Source: Deltaproteobacteria bacterium
GTDB lineage: Bacteria > Desulfobacterota > JAFDIG01
DNA: 5,074 nucleotides
Assembly: GCA_019308145.1 (NCBI GenBank)
Contig: JAFDIG010000249.1
Span: 1-5,074 of the forward strand
Direction of reading: 5' to 3'
Position numbers and translations under genes: made by a program. The notes under the pieces are model-generated. The model worked only from the letters and a program-made list of their open reading frames with translations, had not been told where the DNA came from and did not search any database. Every line of letters starts with the position of its first letter. Position 1 is the first letter of the stretch. Of this stretch, positions 1-5,074 are shown one piece after another.

Positions 1-787
1 AACCCTTATTTACGGGGTATTTAATTTTATCAATTTTGCCCATGGTGAACTTATCATGTTAGGCGCATATTTTTTCTATCTCTTCATAAATCCTCCTTTT
101 AGCTTTATTATACCTTTTGCTTTGATCTTATCTCTATTTTTTACATCAATAGCTGGCTTAATGATCAATAGATTTGTTTATCAACCCTTAAAAAATTCAA
201 GCCACCTAACATTGCTTATTTCTACATTAGGTCTTTCTATATTTTTGAGGAATTTCGCTCAATTCATATGGGGAGCTCAAATCAGAGATTATCATTTCGC
301 ACTAAAAAGAGGATTTTTAATAGGTGGAATCTCTATTACAACAATTCAAATTGTCATTATTTTAACATCTATTATAATTATATTTCTTTTATATTTCCTC
401 TTTAGTCATACTATTATAGGAAAATCAATGAGAGCCATGTCAGATAGCCAAGTGTTATCAAGAATAGTAGGTCTTAACGTAAAAAAGATTACAATTTATG
501 TATGGATTACAGCTTCTTCCCTTGCTGCTATCGGGGGTATTCTGCTTGGGGCAGATACTAATCTTCAACCTGGCATGGGGCTTATTAATTTGATAAAGGC
601 TTTTGCAGCAACACTTCTTGGAGGTGTAGGAAACATTTGGGGAGCTCTTTGGGGAGGTTTTATTATAGGTGTAGCAGAAAATTTAGGAATATGGGTCATC
701 TCCCCTGGTTATAAAGATGGTATTGCTTTTGCTATTATTCTTGTTATGCTCCTTTTTCGTGCTAAAACTATTTTTCTTAAAAGTTAA
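1..787 (+). CDS. livH: Branched-chain amino-acid ABC transporter permease LivH (5' partial)
   Basis: Inner-membrane permease that pairs with LivM to form the translocation pore of a HAAT-family (hydrophobic amino acid) importer. The frame is open from base 2 to the TAA at 785-787 (261 residues visible). The true start lies left of the window: the ATG at 56 is internal, because the codons before it read GVFNFINFAHGELIMLGAY, the conserved first part of LivH. Family LivH proteins are about 290-310 residues, so roughly 30-40 are missing. Several hydrophobic helices are visible. A cytoplasmic loop (IGKSMRAMSDSQ...ARIVGLN-like) matches the EAA-type segment that contacts the ATPases, and LLGGVGNIWGALWGG followed by GVAEN is the conserved C-terminal block. 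The usual RPxGLfG ending is replaced by RAKTIFLKS. It is the first visible gene of the liv cluster, 29 nt before livM. The family call is firm; the transported substrate is inferred only from family. Confidence 0.95.
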   Translation, partial: TLIYGVFNFINFAHGELIMLGAYFFYLFINPPFSFIIPFALILSLFFTSIAGLMINRFVYQPLKNSSHLTLLISTLGLSIFLRNFAQFIWGAQIRDYHFALKRGFLIGGISITTIQIVIILTSIIIIFLLYFLFSHTIIGKSMRAMSDSQVLSRIVGLNVKKITIYVWITASSLAAIGGILLGADTNLQPGMGLINLIKAFAATLLGGVGNIWGALWGGFIIGVAENLGIWVISPGYKDGIAFAIILVMLLFRAKTIFLKS

Positions 788-816
788 ATTAAAAATTTAT
801 TATTTATTTTAAAGCT

Positions 817-1692
817 ATGGATTTCATTTTACATATTCTCATAATGATATCAATCTATTCAATATTTGCTATGAGCCTAAACCTCGAATTAGGCTATACA
901 GGGCTTTATAACTTTGGTCATATTGCCTTTTTTGGAATAGGGGCATATAGCTCTGCTATACTCTCTAAAGCAGGTTTTGGATTTTTTTTCCCTCTTATTA
1001 TTGGGATGGGATTATCTATTATTGCAAGTTTTATTATTGGAATTCCTGCCCTAAGGCTAAGGGGAGATTATTTTGGCATTGCTACATTAGGTTTTGGTGA
1101 AATCATGAGACTTTTCTTCTTAAATGAAGCATGGCTCACAAGAGGACCAATGGGAATCCCTGGGATTTTACCCCCATCCTTTTTTGGTATTATTATCAAT
1201 ACTCTTCCAAGATTTCTCATCCTAAATCTTATCTTTATGATATTGATCTGGCTTTTTCTTTATATATTAATAAAATCCCCATTTGGAAGGGTGCTTAAAG
1301 CAATTAGGGAAGATGAAGCAGCAGCTCTATCATTAGGGAAAAATGTTTATCTTTTTCGGTTAAAATCTTTAATGATTGGATCTGCTATTGCCGCTATTGC
1401 TGGTAGCTTATGGGCTCATTATATATCTTATATAAGTCCAAATGAGTTCACCCTTACTGAAACCATTATTGTATTGCTGATGGTGGTTTTAGGAGGAGAG
1501 GGAACATTATCAGGACCAATAATAGGTGCTTTAACTATCATAGGGTTTCAAGAGATCTTAAGATTTTTTAATCTTCCTCCTTCTTTATCACGTTATATCT
1601 ATCCTTTAAGAGAGATGGTTTTTGGACTAACGCTTGTTCTTCTTATGATATATAAACCTCAAGGGATTGTAGGTAGAAGAAAAGATGCTTAA
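817..1692 (+). CDS. livM: Branched-chain amino-acid ABC transporter permease LivM
   Basis: Second inner-membrane permease of the liv importer, 291 residues, near the lower end of the usual LivM size and lacking the long N-terminal extension of the enterobacterial protein. Residues 26-44 (GYTGLYNFGHIAFFGIGAY) are the LivM counterpart of the conserved permease motif. PALRLRGDYFGIATLGFGEI (77-96) is the next conserved block. SPFGRVLKAIREDEAAALSLG (from 154) is the EAA-like loop that docks on the ATPase. LGGEGTLSGPIIGA (225-238) and the terminal YKPQGIVG (279-286) are also typical. About eight to nine hydrophobic segments are apparent. No good Shine-Dalgarno precedes the ATG at 817 (only AAAG at 811-814), but the conserved N-terminus begins shortly after it and no better start is seen. 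The last 8 nt overlap livG, which suggests translational coupling. The substrate is not determinable here. Confidence 0.96.
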   Translation: MDFILHILIMISIYSIFAMSLNLELGYTGLYNFGHIAFFGIGAYSSAILSKAGFGFFFPLIIGMGLSIIASFIIGIPALRLRGDYFGIATLGFGEIMRLFFLNEAWLTRGPMGIPGILPPSFFGIIINTLPRFLILNLIFMILIWLFLYILIKSPFGRVLKAIREDEAAALSLGKNVYLFRLKSLMIGSAIAAIAGSLWAHYISYISPNEFTLTETIIVLLMVVLGGEGTLSGPIIGALTIIGFQEILRFFNLPPSLSRYIYPLREMVFGLTLVLLMIYKPQGIVGRRKDA

Positions 1693-2434
1693 GATTAAAT
1701 CTGTTTCAAAATCTTTTGAAGGGATAAAAGCAGTAAACAGCTTAAATATGATTTTAGAAAAAAAGGGAATATATGGGCTCATTGGTCCAAATGGTTCAGG
1801 GAAGACAACCCTTTTTAACCTCATTTCTGGCTTTTTACCAATAGATAGTGGGGAGATCTTTTACAGAGGGATTCCTATACATGAAAAAAAGCCGTATCAA
1901 ATATACAATATGGGATTAGCAAGAACCTTTCAGTTAACCCGTATCTTTCCAAAGATGACCGTTATAGAAAACATGATGGTCCCACCAAAAAATCAGAAAG
2001 GAGAAAAGATTTTTAACTTATTTCTTAACAAAAGGAAGGTAATCGATCAGGAAATAAATATACGTAATAAGGCTATGGATTTGTTAAACTTTGTTGGACT
2101 TTTCCCTTTAAGAAATGAGCTTGGCAAAAACCTTTCTTATGGACAACAAAAATTATTGGAACTTGCAAGAATATTAATGGGAGAGCCAGAAATGATCCTG
2201 CTTGATGAACCTACTGCAGGAGTAAACCCAACTATGATCCGTAATCTTATGGAGATGATAGAAAAACTCTCTGATATAGGTAAAAGCTTTCTCATAGTAG
2301 AGCACAATATAGATGTTGTTATCGAACTTTGTAGATGGGTTTATGTTCTTGACCATGGAGAAAAAATAGCAGAAGGAAGACCAAATGAGATCAAATCAAA
2401 CGAAAAGGTAATAGAAGCATATTTAGGTGTTTAA
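1685..2434 (+). CDS. livG: Branched-chain amino-acid ABC transporter ATP-binding protein LivG
   Basis: Cytoplasmic ATPase that forms a heterodimer with LivF to power the LivH/LivM pore. The 249 residues carry a complete ABC set: Walker A GPNGSGKT (34-41), Q-loop glutamine in ARTFQLTRIF (Q83), signature LSYGQQ (150-155), Walker B MILLDEP (170-176, catalytic E175) and switch histidine in VEHNID (H207). TFQLTRIFPKMTVIENM and DEPTAGVNP are LivG-type variants, and the C-terminus IAEGRPNEI...AYLGV is also typical; family length is about 250-260. The ATG at 1685 overlaps the livM stop (ATGCTTAA). A weak AGGT at 1671-1674 is the only ribosome-binding candidate, so translation probably depends on ribosomes finishing livM. 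All catalytic residues are present, so the protein should be active. The substrate assignment is by family only. Confidence 0.97.
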   Translation: MLKIKSVSKSFEGIKAVNSLNMILEKKGIYGLIGPNGSGKTTLFNLISGFLPIDSGEIFYRGIPIHEKKPYQIYNMGLARTFQLTRIFPKMTVIENMMVPPKNQKGEKIFNLFLNKRKVIDQEINIRNKAMDLLNFVGLFPLRNELGKNLSYGQQKLLELARILMGEPEMILLDEPTAGVNPTMIRNLMEMIEKLSDIGKSFLIVEHNIDVVIELCRWVYVLDHGEKIAEGRPNEIKSNEKVIEAYLGV

Positions 2435-2435
2435 T

Positions 2436-3137
2436 ATGTTTGAAGTTCATGACTTAAGAGCAGGTTATGGCAAAATAGAAGTAATTCATTCTGTTTCTAT
2501 AAATGTAGATAAAAATGAGATAGTATGTATAATCGGACCTAATGGTTCAGGGAAATCTACCCTTCTGAAGAGTATTTTTGGATTAATCCCTATCTATTCT
2601 GGCAAGATAATATTTGAAGGAAAAGAGATAACTTATTTAGCTCCCGAAGAGAAAGCTAATATGAGGATAGCGTATATCCCTCAAGATGAAAATATATTCC
2701 CATCCCTTTCAGTAAAAGAAAACTTAGAGATAGCTTCAATGGTTTTGCCTAAGGAAAAAAGGGAAGAAAGGATTATAAACACCCTCAAATGGTTTCCAAA
2801 TTTAGCAAAAAATGGAAAAAAGAAAGCATCAAAACTTTCAGGTGGGGAGCAGCAGCTCTTAGCACTCGCAAGGGCTTTTATTGTTGAGCCAAAACTTATC
2901 TTATTAGATGAACCATCTTTAGGGCTTGCTCCAATGATGATAGAAGAGATTTACAATCATATTATAGATATAAATAGAAAAGGGACTGCCTTTCTTATTG
3001 TTGAGCAAAACGCGAAAAAAGCCCTTAAGACAGCGAATAAAGGATATGTTCTTGACCTTGGAAAAAATCGTTTTGAAGATAGTGGCGAGGGGCTTCTTAA
3101 TAATCAAGAGGTACAGAGGCTTTATCTTGGAGGATAA
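2436..3137 (+). CDS. livF: Branched-chain amino-acid ABC transporter ATP-binding protein LivF
   Basis: Partner ATPase of LivG, 233 residues from the chosen start, matching the family's usual 233-237. Visible motifs are Walker A GPNGSGKS (34-41), Q-loop IPQDENIFP (Q83), signature LSGGEQQ (134-140) and Walker B LILLDEP (154-160, E159). It also has the LivF hallmark VEQNAKKAL, in which glutamine (Q191) replaces the usual switch histidine. SLGLAPMMIEEI and the C-terminal NNQEVQRLYLGG are typical as well. I chose ATG 2436 over the in-frame GTG at 2427: AGGTG at 2425-2429 lies 6 nt before the ATG, and LivF proteins start close to the xxEVxxLxAGYG segment. The GTG start would add only three residues and has no well-placed ribosome site. 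The gene begins one base after the livG stop. Its end carries the Shine-Dalgarno for the next gene. Confidence 0.97.
   Translation: MFEVHDLRAGYGKIEVIHSVSINVDKNEIVCIIGPNGSGKSTLLKSIFGLIPIYSGKIIFEGKEITYLAPEEKANMRIAYIPQDENIFPSLSVKENLEIASMVLPKEKREERIINTLKWFPNLAKNGKKKASKLSGGEQQLLALARAFIVEPKLILLDEPSLGLAPMMIEEIYNHIIDINRKGTAFLIVEQNAKKALKTANKGYVLDLGKNRFEDSGEGLLNNQEVQRLYLGG
3129..3133 (+). promoter_or_regulatory. Ribosome binding site deciding the TTG start of cinA
   Basis: GGAGG sits in the last codons of livF, 10 nt before TTG 3144. It supports this rare start codon, since no ATG or GTG lies near the beginning of the conserved CinA domain. Its position inside livF suggests co-translation with the transporter genes. 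Confidence 0.7.
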
Positions 3138-3143
3138 CTATCA

Positions 3144-3584
3144 TTGAAGGATATTGTATCAGAGATCATAACCATAGGAACTGAAATCACTTTAGGTAAA
3201 ATTATAGATACTAATAGTGCTTTTATCTCTCAAGAACTAATAAAGATAGGGATAACCACACCAATAAAATCCTCTGTTGATGATAATTTTAAAAGGATTT
3301 CTCAGTTATTAAATCATGCAATAAAAAGAAGTAATGTTATTATAACTACCGGTGGGCTTGGTCCAACCGAAGATGATATAACAAGAAATGTTATAGCAGA
3401 GGTGTTCAATAAAAAACTTGTCCTTCACCCCGAAATCCTTGGGCATATAGAGAGTTTTTTCAAAACACGTGGCTATTCAATGACCGAAAATAACAAAAGA
3501 CAGGCATATATTCCTGAAGGTGCTATTATTATCCCTAATCCAATTGGTACAGCCTATGGATTTTTGATTGAAATAAATGGATAG
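3144..3584 (+). CDS. cinA: CinA-family protein, N-terminal part (MoaB/MogA-like COG1058 domain), frame-interrupted
   Basis: N-terminal portion (146 residues, TTG start) of a CinA-like protein. This domain resembles the molybdopterin-binding fold of MoaB/MogA; in characterised CinA proteins it acts as a pyrophosphatase on ADP-ribose or related pyridine-nucleotide compounds, in the cytoplasm. Visible signatures are ITIGTEITLGKIIDTNSAF (9-27), the block TTGGLGPTEDDIT (68-80), and NNKRQAYIPEGAIIIPNPIGTAYGF (116-140). The usual GTAPGF is GTAYGF here. The frame ends at TAG 3582-3584, just before the conserved LPGVP segment, which is found in the next ORF in the +1 frame. The break therefore falls inside the domain and not at a domain border, so this fragment alone lacks part of the expected active-site region. 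It follows livF by 6 nt. It could be a frameshifted gene, a sequencing indel, or a coupled two-part protein; I favour one of the first two. The family identity is firm. Confidence 0.9.
   Translation: MKDIVSEIITIGTEITLGKIIDTNSAFISQELIKIGITTPIKSSVDDNFKRISQLLNHAIKRSNVIITTGGLGPTEDDITRNVIAEVFNKKLVLHPEILGHIESFFKTRGYSMTENNKRQAYIPEGAIIIPNPIGTAYGFLIEING
3577..3584 (+). other. Frame junction in cinA (8-nt overlap ATGGATAG)
   Basis: Homology runs in one frame up to GFLIEING and resumes in the +1 frame at SYLIFSLPGVP. The second frame has a stop (TAA) at 3574-3576 and the first has TAG at 3582-3584, so any natural or artefactual frame change must fall within these 8 bases. The sequence has no long homopolymer, and a GGA-TAG-C context is a poor fit for +1 slippage because tRNA-Gly would re-pair badly on GAU. 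Termination at TAG and restart at the overlapping ATG is possible. Confidence 0.8.
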
Positions 3585-4389
3585 CTATTTAATCTTTTCT
3601 TTACCAGGTGTGCCAAGAGAAGTTAGACTTATGGTTAAAAATTTTGTTATCCCTTTTCTTGAAAAAAGATTTTCAAATTTTTTAAGTTTTGTTGAAATAA
3701 GAGAATTAAATTTAGCTGGTATCAGTGAATCCAAAATAGATCATTTGATAGGTGATATTATAAGAAAAAGCGAAAACCCTTCAATAGGACTTCAGACTTC
3801 TGATAGAAGAATAAAGATAAGAATTGTCGCAAAAAGCCATGCAAGATCTGAAGCAATTGAGCTTATTAAAAATGCTGAAAGAATAATAATAGATAGGGTT
3901 GGAAAACATATATTCTCAGAAGGTGATACATCCCTTGGAGAAGTGGTAAAAAAATTAATTTCAATTAATAAGTTAGACTTTTTAGTTATAGATGGAATTA
4001 AGGGTGTTTTGATAAATAGTTTAAATGATATTCAACTTGGTATTGTTATTTCAAAATTAGAAGAACTTTCTCTTCTGTTTCCAGATGTTAAACTAAATCC
4101 AAATTCCTTTGATCCTAAAATATATGGAAAAGAGATTACTTTAAAGATGGCAAAAAGATTTTCAAAGGAGATAGTTCTTCTTGTTACTGCTGAATCCAAA
4201 GAAAAAGATGATAAAACTGAAAAGATGAAAGTATATATAACACTCTATTTTAAAGGAGAGACTAATTTCAAAGAATACAATTTTCAGGGTGATCCTCAAC
4301 AAAATCGTGAAAGAGCAGCTACATTAGCACTTTTCCTTTTGTTTAAAAGATTAAGAAAAGAGTTTGGTAATTCATTTCTTAATTCTTAA
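3577..4389 (+). CDS. cinA: CinA-family protein, C-terminal part (KH-like linker plus degenerate PncC-like domain)
   Basis: Continuation of the CinA-like protein in the +1 frame, 270 residues if ATG 3577 is used. It opens with SLPGVPREVRLMVKNFVIPFL (residues 8-28), the missing end of the COG1058 domain. The KH-like linker follows: ELNLAGISESKIDHLIGD (43-60), then PSIGLQTSDRRIKIRIVAKS (68-87) and VGKHIFSEGDTSLGEVV (108-124). The remainder aligns in outline with the PncC nicotinamide-nucleotide amidase domain, including a typical end (FQGDPQQNRERAATLALFLL, 236-255). However, where AESCTGG is expected it has LVIDGIKG (136-143), and where TGIAGP is expected LVTAESKEK (202-210), so the catalytic serine motif is absent. 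Together the two parts give about 415 residues, the normal CinA length. No Shine-Dalgarno precedes the ATG. Even spliced into one protein, amidase activity is unlikely. Confidence 0.85.
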   Translation: MDSYLIFSLPGVPREVRLMVKNFVIPFLEKRFSNFLSFVEIRELNLAGISESKIDHLIGDIIRKSENPSIGLQTSDRRIKIRIVAKSHARSEAIELIKNAERIIIDRVGKHIFSEGDTSLGEVVKKLISINKLDFLVIDGIKGVLINSLNDIQLGIVISKLEELSLLFPDVKLNPNSFDPKIYGKEITLKMAKRFSKEIVLLVTAESKEKDDKTEKMKVYITLYFKGETNFKEYNFQGDPQQNRERAATLALFLLFKRLRKEFGNSFLNS

Positions 4390-4394
4390 AAAGA

Positions 4395-4409
4395 TTTGTG
4401 GTTCACAAA
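4395..4409. repeat. Short perfect dyad TTTGTG-GTT-CACAAA upstream of the gap promoter
   Basis: Two 6-bp arms around a 3-nt centre end 5 nt before the -35 box, centred about 48 nt upstream of the predicted transcription start. On the plus strand it is followed by AAAGAG, not a T-run, so it does not look like a terminator for the upstream genes. It may be an operator, and TTCACAA (4402-4408) matches a half-site of the Rex redox repressor. The spacing is shorter than in the known Rex site (TTGTGAA-N4-TTCACAA), so the regulator is unassigned. Confidence 0.35.
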
Positions 4410-4414
4410 AAGAG

Positions 4415-4443
4415 TTGACGAAAGAGTAAAAAGTATATATATT
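4415..4443 (+). promoter_or_regulatory. Sigma-70-type promoter of gap
   Basis: TTGACG (4415-4420) is one base from the -35 consensus. It is followed after exactly 17 nt by TATATT (4438-4443), one base from TATAAT. Transcription would start near 4450, giving a leader of about 32 nt. A perfect TATAAT also occurs at 4455-4460 but has no matching -35 at normal spacing; it could be an alternative -10. Confidence 0.7.
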
Positions 4444-4469
4444 CATAAAAATTTTATAATTAAAAAATC

Positions 4470-4476
4470 AGGAGGT
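4470..4476 (+). promoter_or_regulatory. Strong ribosome binding site of gap
   Basis: AGGAGGT, close to full complementarity with the 16S rRNA tail, lies 6 nt (from AGGAGG) before ATG 4482. It is far stronger than the sites of the liv genes, as expected for a highly expressed glycolytic enzyme, and it fixes the start codon. Confidence 0.9.
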
Positions 4477-4481
4477 TGAAT

Positions 4482-5074
4482 ATGTCCATTAGAATAGGGA
4501 TAAATGGCTTTGGTAGAATAGGACGTAATGTATTTAGAGCATCGTATAAAAATCCAGATCTTGAGTATGTTGCTGTTAATGATTTAACAGATTCTAAAAC
4601 CTTGGCCACTCTTTTAAAATACGATTCAATTCATGGAATCTTTGACGCAGATGTTAAGGCAGAAGGAAAAGACATTATTGTAAATGGTAAAAGGATTGAG
4701 GTTTTCTCTGAAAGAGAGCCTGCAAAACTCCCATGGAAAGATCTTAATGTAGATGTTGTTTTGGAAAGTACAGGACTTTTTAGAAAAAGAGATTTGGCAG
4801 CTAAACATTTAGATGCGGGAGCATCTAAGGTGATTATATCAGCTCCTGCTGAAAATCCAGATGGAACTTTTGTTTTAGGTGTAAATGAAAAGGAATATGA
4901 TAAGAATAAACATCATATTATATCTATGGGATCATGTACTACCAATTGCCTTGCACCAATAGCAAAGGTTTTAGTGAATGAATTTGGGATTGAACATGGT
5001 TTGATGACTACAATTCATTCTTATACAAATGATCAAAGATTACTTGACCTTCCTCATAAGGATATTAGAAGAGC
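4482..5074 (+). CDS. gap: Type I glyceraldehyde-3-phosphate dehydrogenase (3' partial)
   Basis: Phosphorylating GAPDH: converts glyceraldehyde 3-phosphate, NAD and phosphate to 1,3-bisphosphoglycerate (reversible; glycolysis or gluconeogenesis; cytoplasmic tetramer). 197 complete codons of the usual 330-340 are present; the gene runs off the right edge and was therefore missed as a closed ORF. The N-terminal Rossmann motif is GINGFGRIGR (6-15). AVNDLTD (31-37) places the NAD-binding aspartate at D34. GSCTTNCLAP (150-159) holds the nucleophile C152, and TTIHSYTNDQ (176-185) holds the catalytic H179. The following LLDLPHKDIRRA has the Leu-Pro pair typical of NAD-dependent glycolytic GapA and not of NADP-preferring GapB. 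All catalytic residues in the visible part are intact. It has its own promoter and strong ribosome site. Whether pgk or tpiA follows cannot be seen. Confidence 0.97.
   Translation, partial: MSIRIGINGFGRIGRNVFRASYKNPDLEYVAVNDLTDSKTLATLLKYDSIHGIFDADVKAEGKDIIVNGKRIEVFSEREPAKLPWKDLNVDVVLESTGLFRKRDLAAKHLDAGASKVIISAPAENPDGTFVLGVNEKEYDKNKHHIISMGSCTTNCLAPIAKVLVNEFGIEHGLMTTIHSYTNDQRLLDLPHKDIRR

Larger units (their letters stand above)
4390..4481 (+). other. cinA-gap intergenic region
   Basis: This 92-nt AT-rich spacer is the only sizeable gap in the window. It holds a short dyad, a promoter and the gap ribosome site. I see no GC-rich hairpin followed by a T-run on the plus strand, so no intrinsic terminator closes the liv-cinA unit and read-through into gap is possible. 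Confidence 0.7.

Noticed and set aside
56..58. ATG at 56 as the start of livH
   Set aside because: The same frame upstream encodes conserved LivH sequence (INFAHGEL) back to base 2, so this methionine is internal and the gene is truncated by the window edge.
788..816. AT-rich livH-livM spacer as a promoter
   Set aside because: Only 29 nt long, it has TTTATT-like runs but no -35/-10 pair at proper spacing; the composition alone explains the look.
1627..1824. Minus-strand 65-codon open frame across the livM/livG border
   Set aside because: It lies wholly opposite strongly conserved livM and livG coding sequence, has no recognisable product and no ribosome site. The other minus-strand frames at 2174-2356, 2919-3107 and 4626-4808 are rejected on the same grounds.
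2427..2435. GTG at 2427 as the livF start
   Set aside because: It adds only three residues, overlaps the livG end and lacks a spaced ribosome site, whereas AGGTG at 2425-2429 is well placed for ATG 2436.
3574..3588. prfB-like programmed +1 frameshift site in cinA
   Set aside because: There is no upstream Shine-Dalgarno-like stimulator at the right distance, and the P-site codon GGA would re-pair poorly on GAU after slippage. Not excluded, but unsupported.
4395..4415. Dyad at 4395-4409 as the intrinsic terminator of the liv-cinA unit
   Set aside because: The stem is only 6 bp and AT-rich, and on the plus strand it is followed by AAAGAG, not T residues. A T-rich stretch exists only on the minus-strand side, where no gene needs terminating.

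Overview
The window is an AT-rich, gene-dense bacterial segment with every gene on the plus strand. It holds the 3' part of a branched-chain (or related hydrophobic) amino-acid ABC transport operon, livH-livM-livG-livF. This is followed by a CinA-family gene broken into two overlapping reading frames, and then by the first 60% or so of a glyceraldehyde-3-phosphate dehydrogenase gene with its own promoter and strong ribosome binding site. Low GC, heavy use of AGA/AGG for arginine and ATA for isoleucine, and bacterial-type sigma-70 and Shine-Dalgarno signals point to a low-GC bacterium. The sequence alone does not let me name the phylum.

Layout: 1-787 is livH, cut at the left edge. 817-1692 is livM, 1685-2434 livG (8-nt overlap) and 2436-3137 livF (1-nt gap). 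These encode two permeases and two ATPases, a complete membrane and motor set apart from the missing N-terminus of LivH. No periplasmic binding protein (LivK) lies in the window. At 3144-4389 there is a full-length CinA-like coding region, but the reading frame changes by +1 at 3577-3584, splitting it into 146- and 270-residue ORFs. Positions 4390-4481 are a 92-nt intergenic region with a short dyad, a good -35/-10 promoter and an AGGAGG site. 4482-5074 is gap, cut at the right edge.

The liv genes are tightly packed and probably co-transcribed with cinA, which starts 6 nt after livF and has its Shine-Dalgarno inside the end of livF. gap appears to be separately controlled. CinA proteins are linked to pyridine-nucleotide repair and salvage, and GAPDH uses NAD, but the adjacency may be accidental.

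I see no new biological system, mobile element, CRISPR array or RNA gene. The most notable features are the precisely bounded frame break in cinA, the apparent loss of the nicotinamide-nucleotide amidase active-site motifs in its C-terminal domain, and a small dyad just upstream of the gap promoter.
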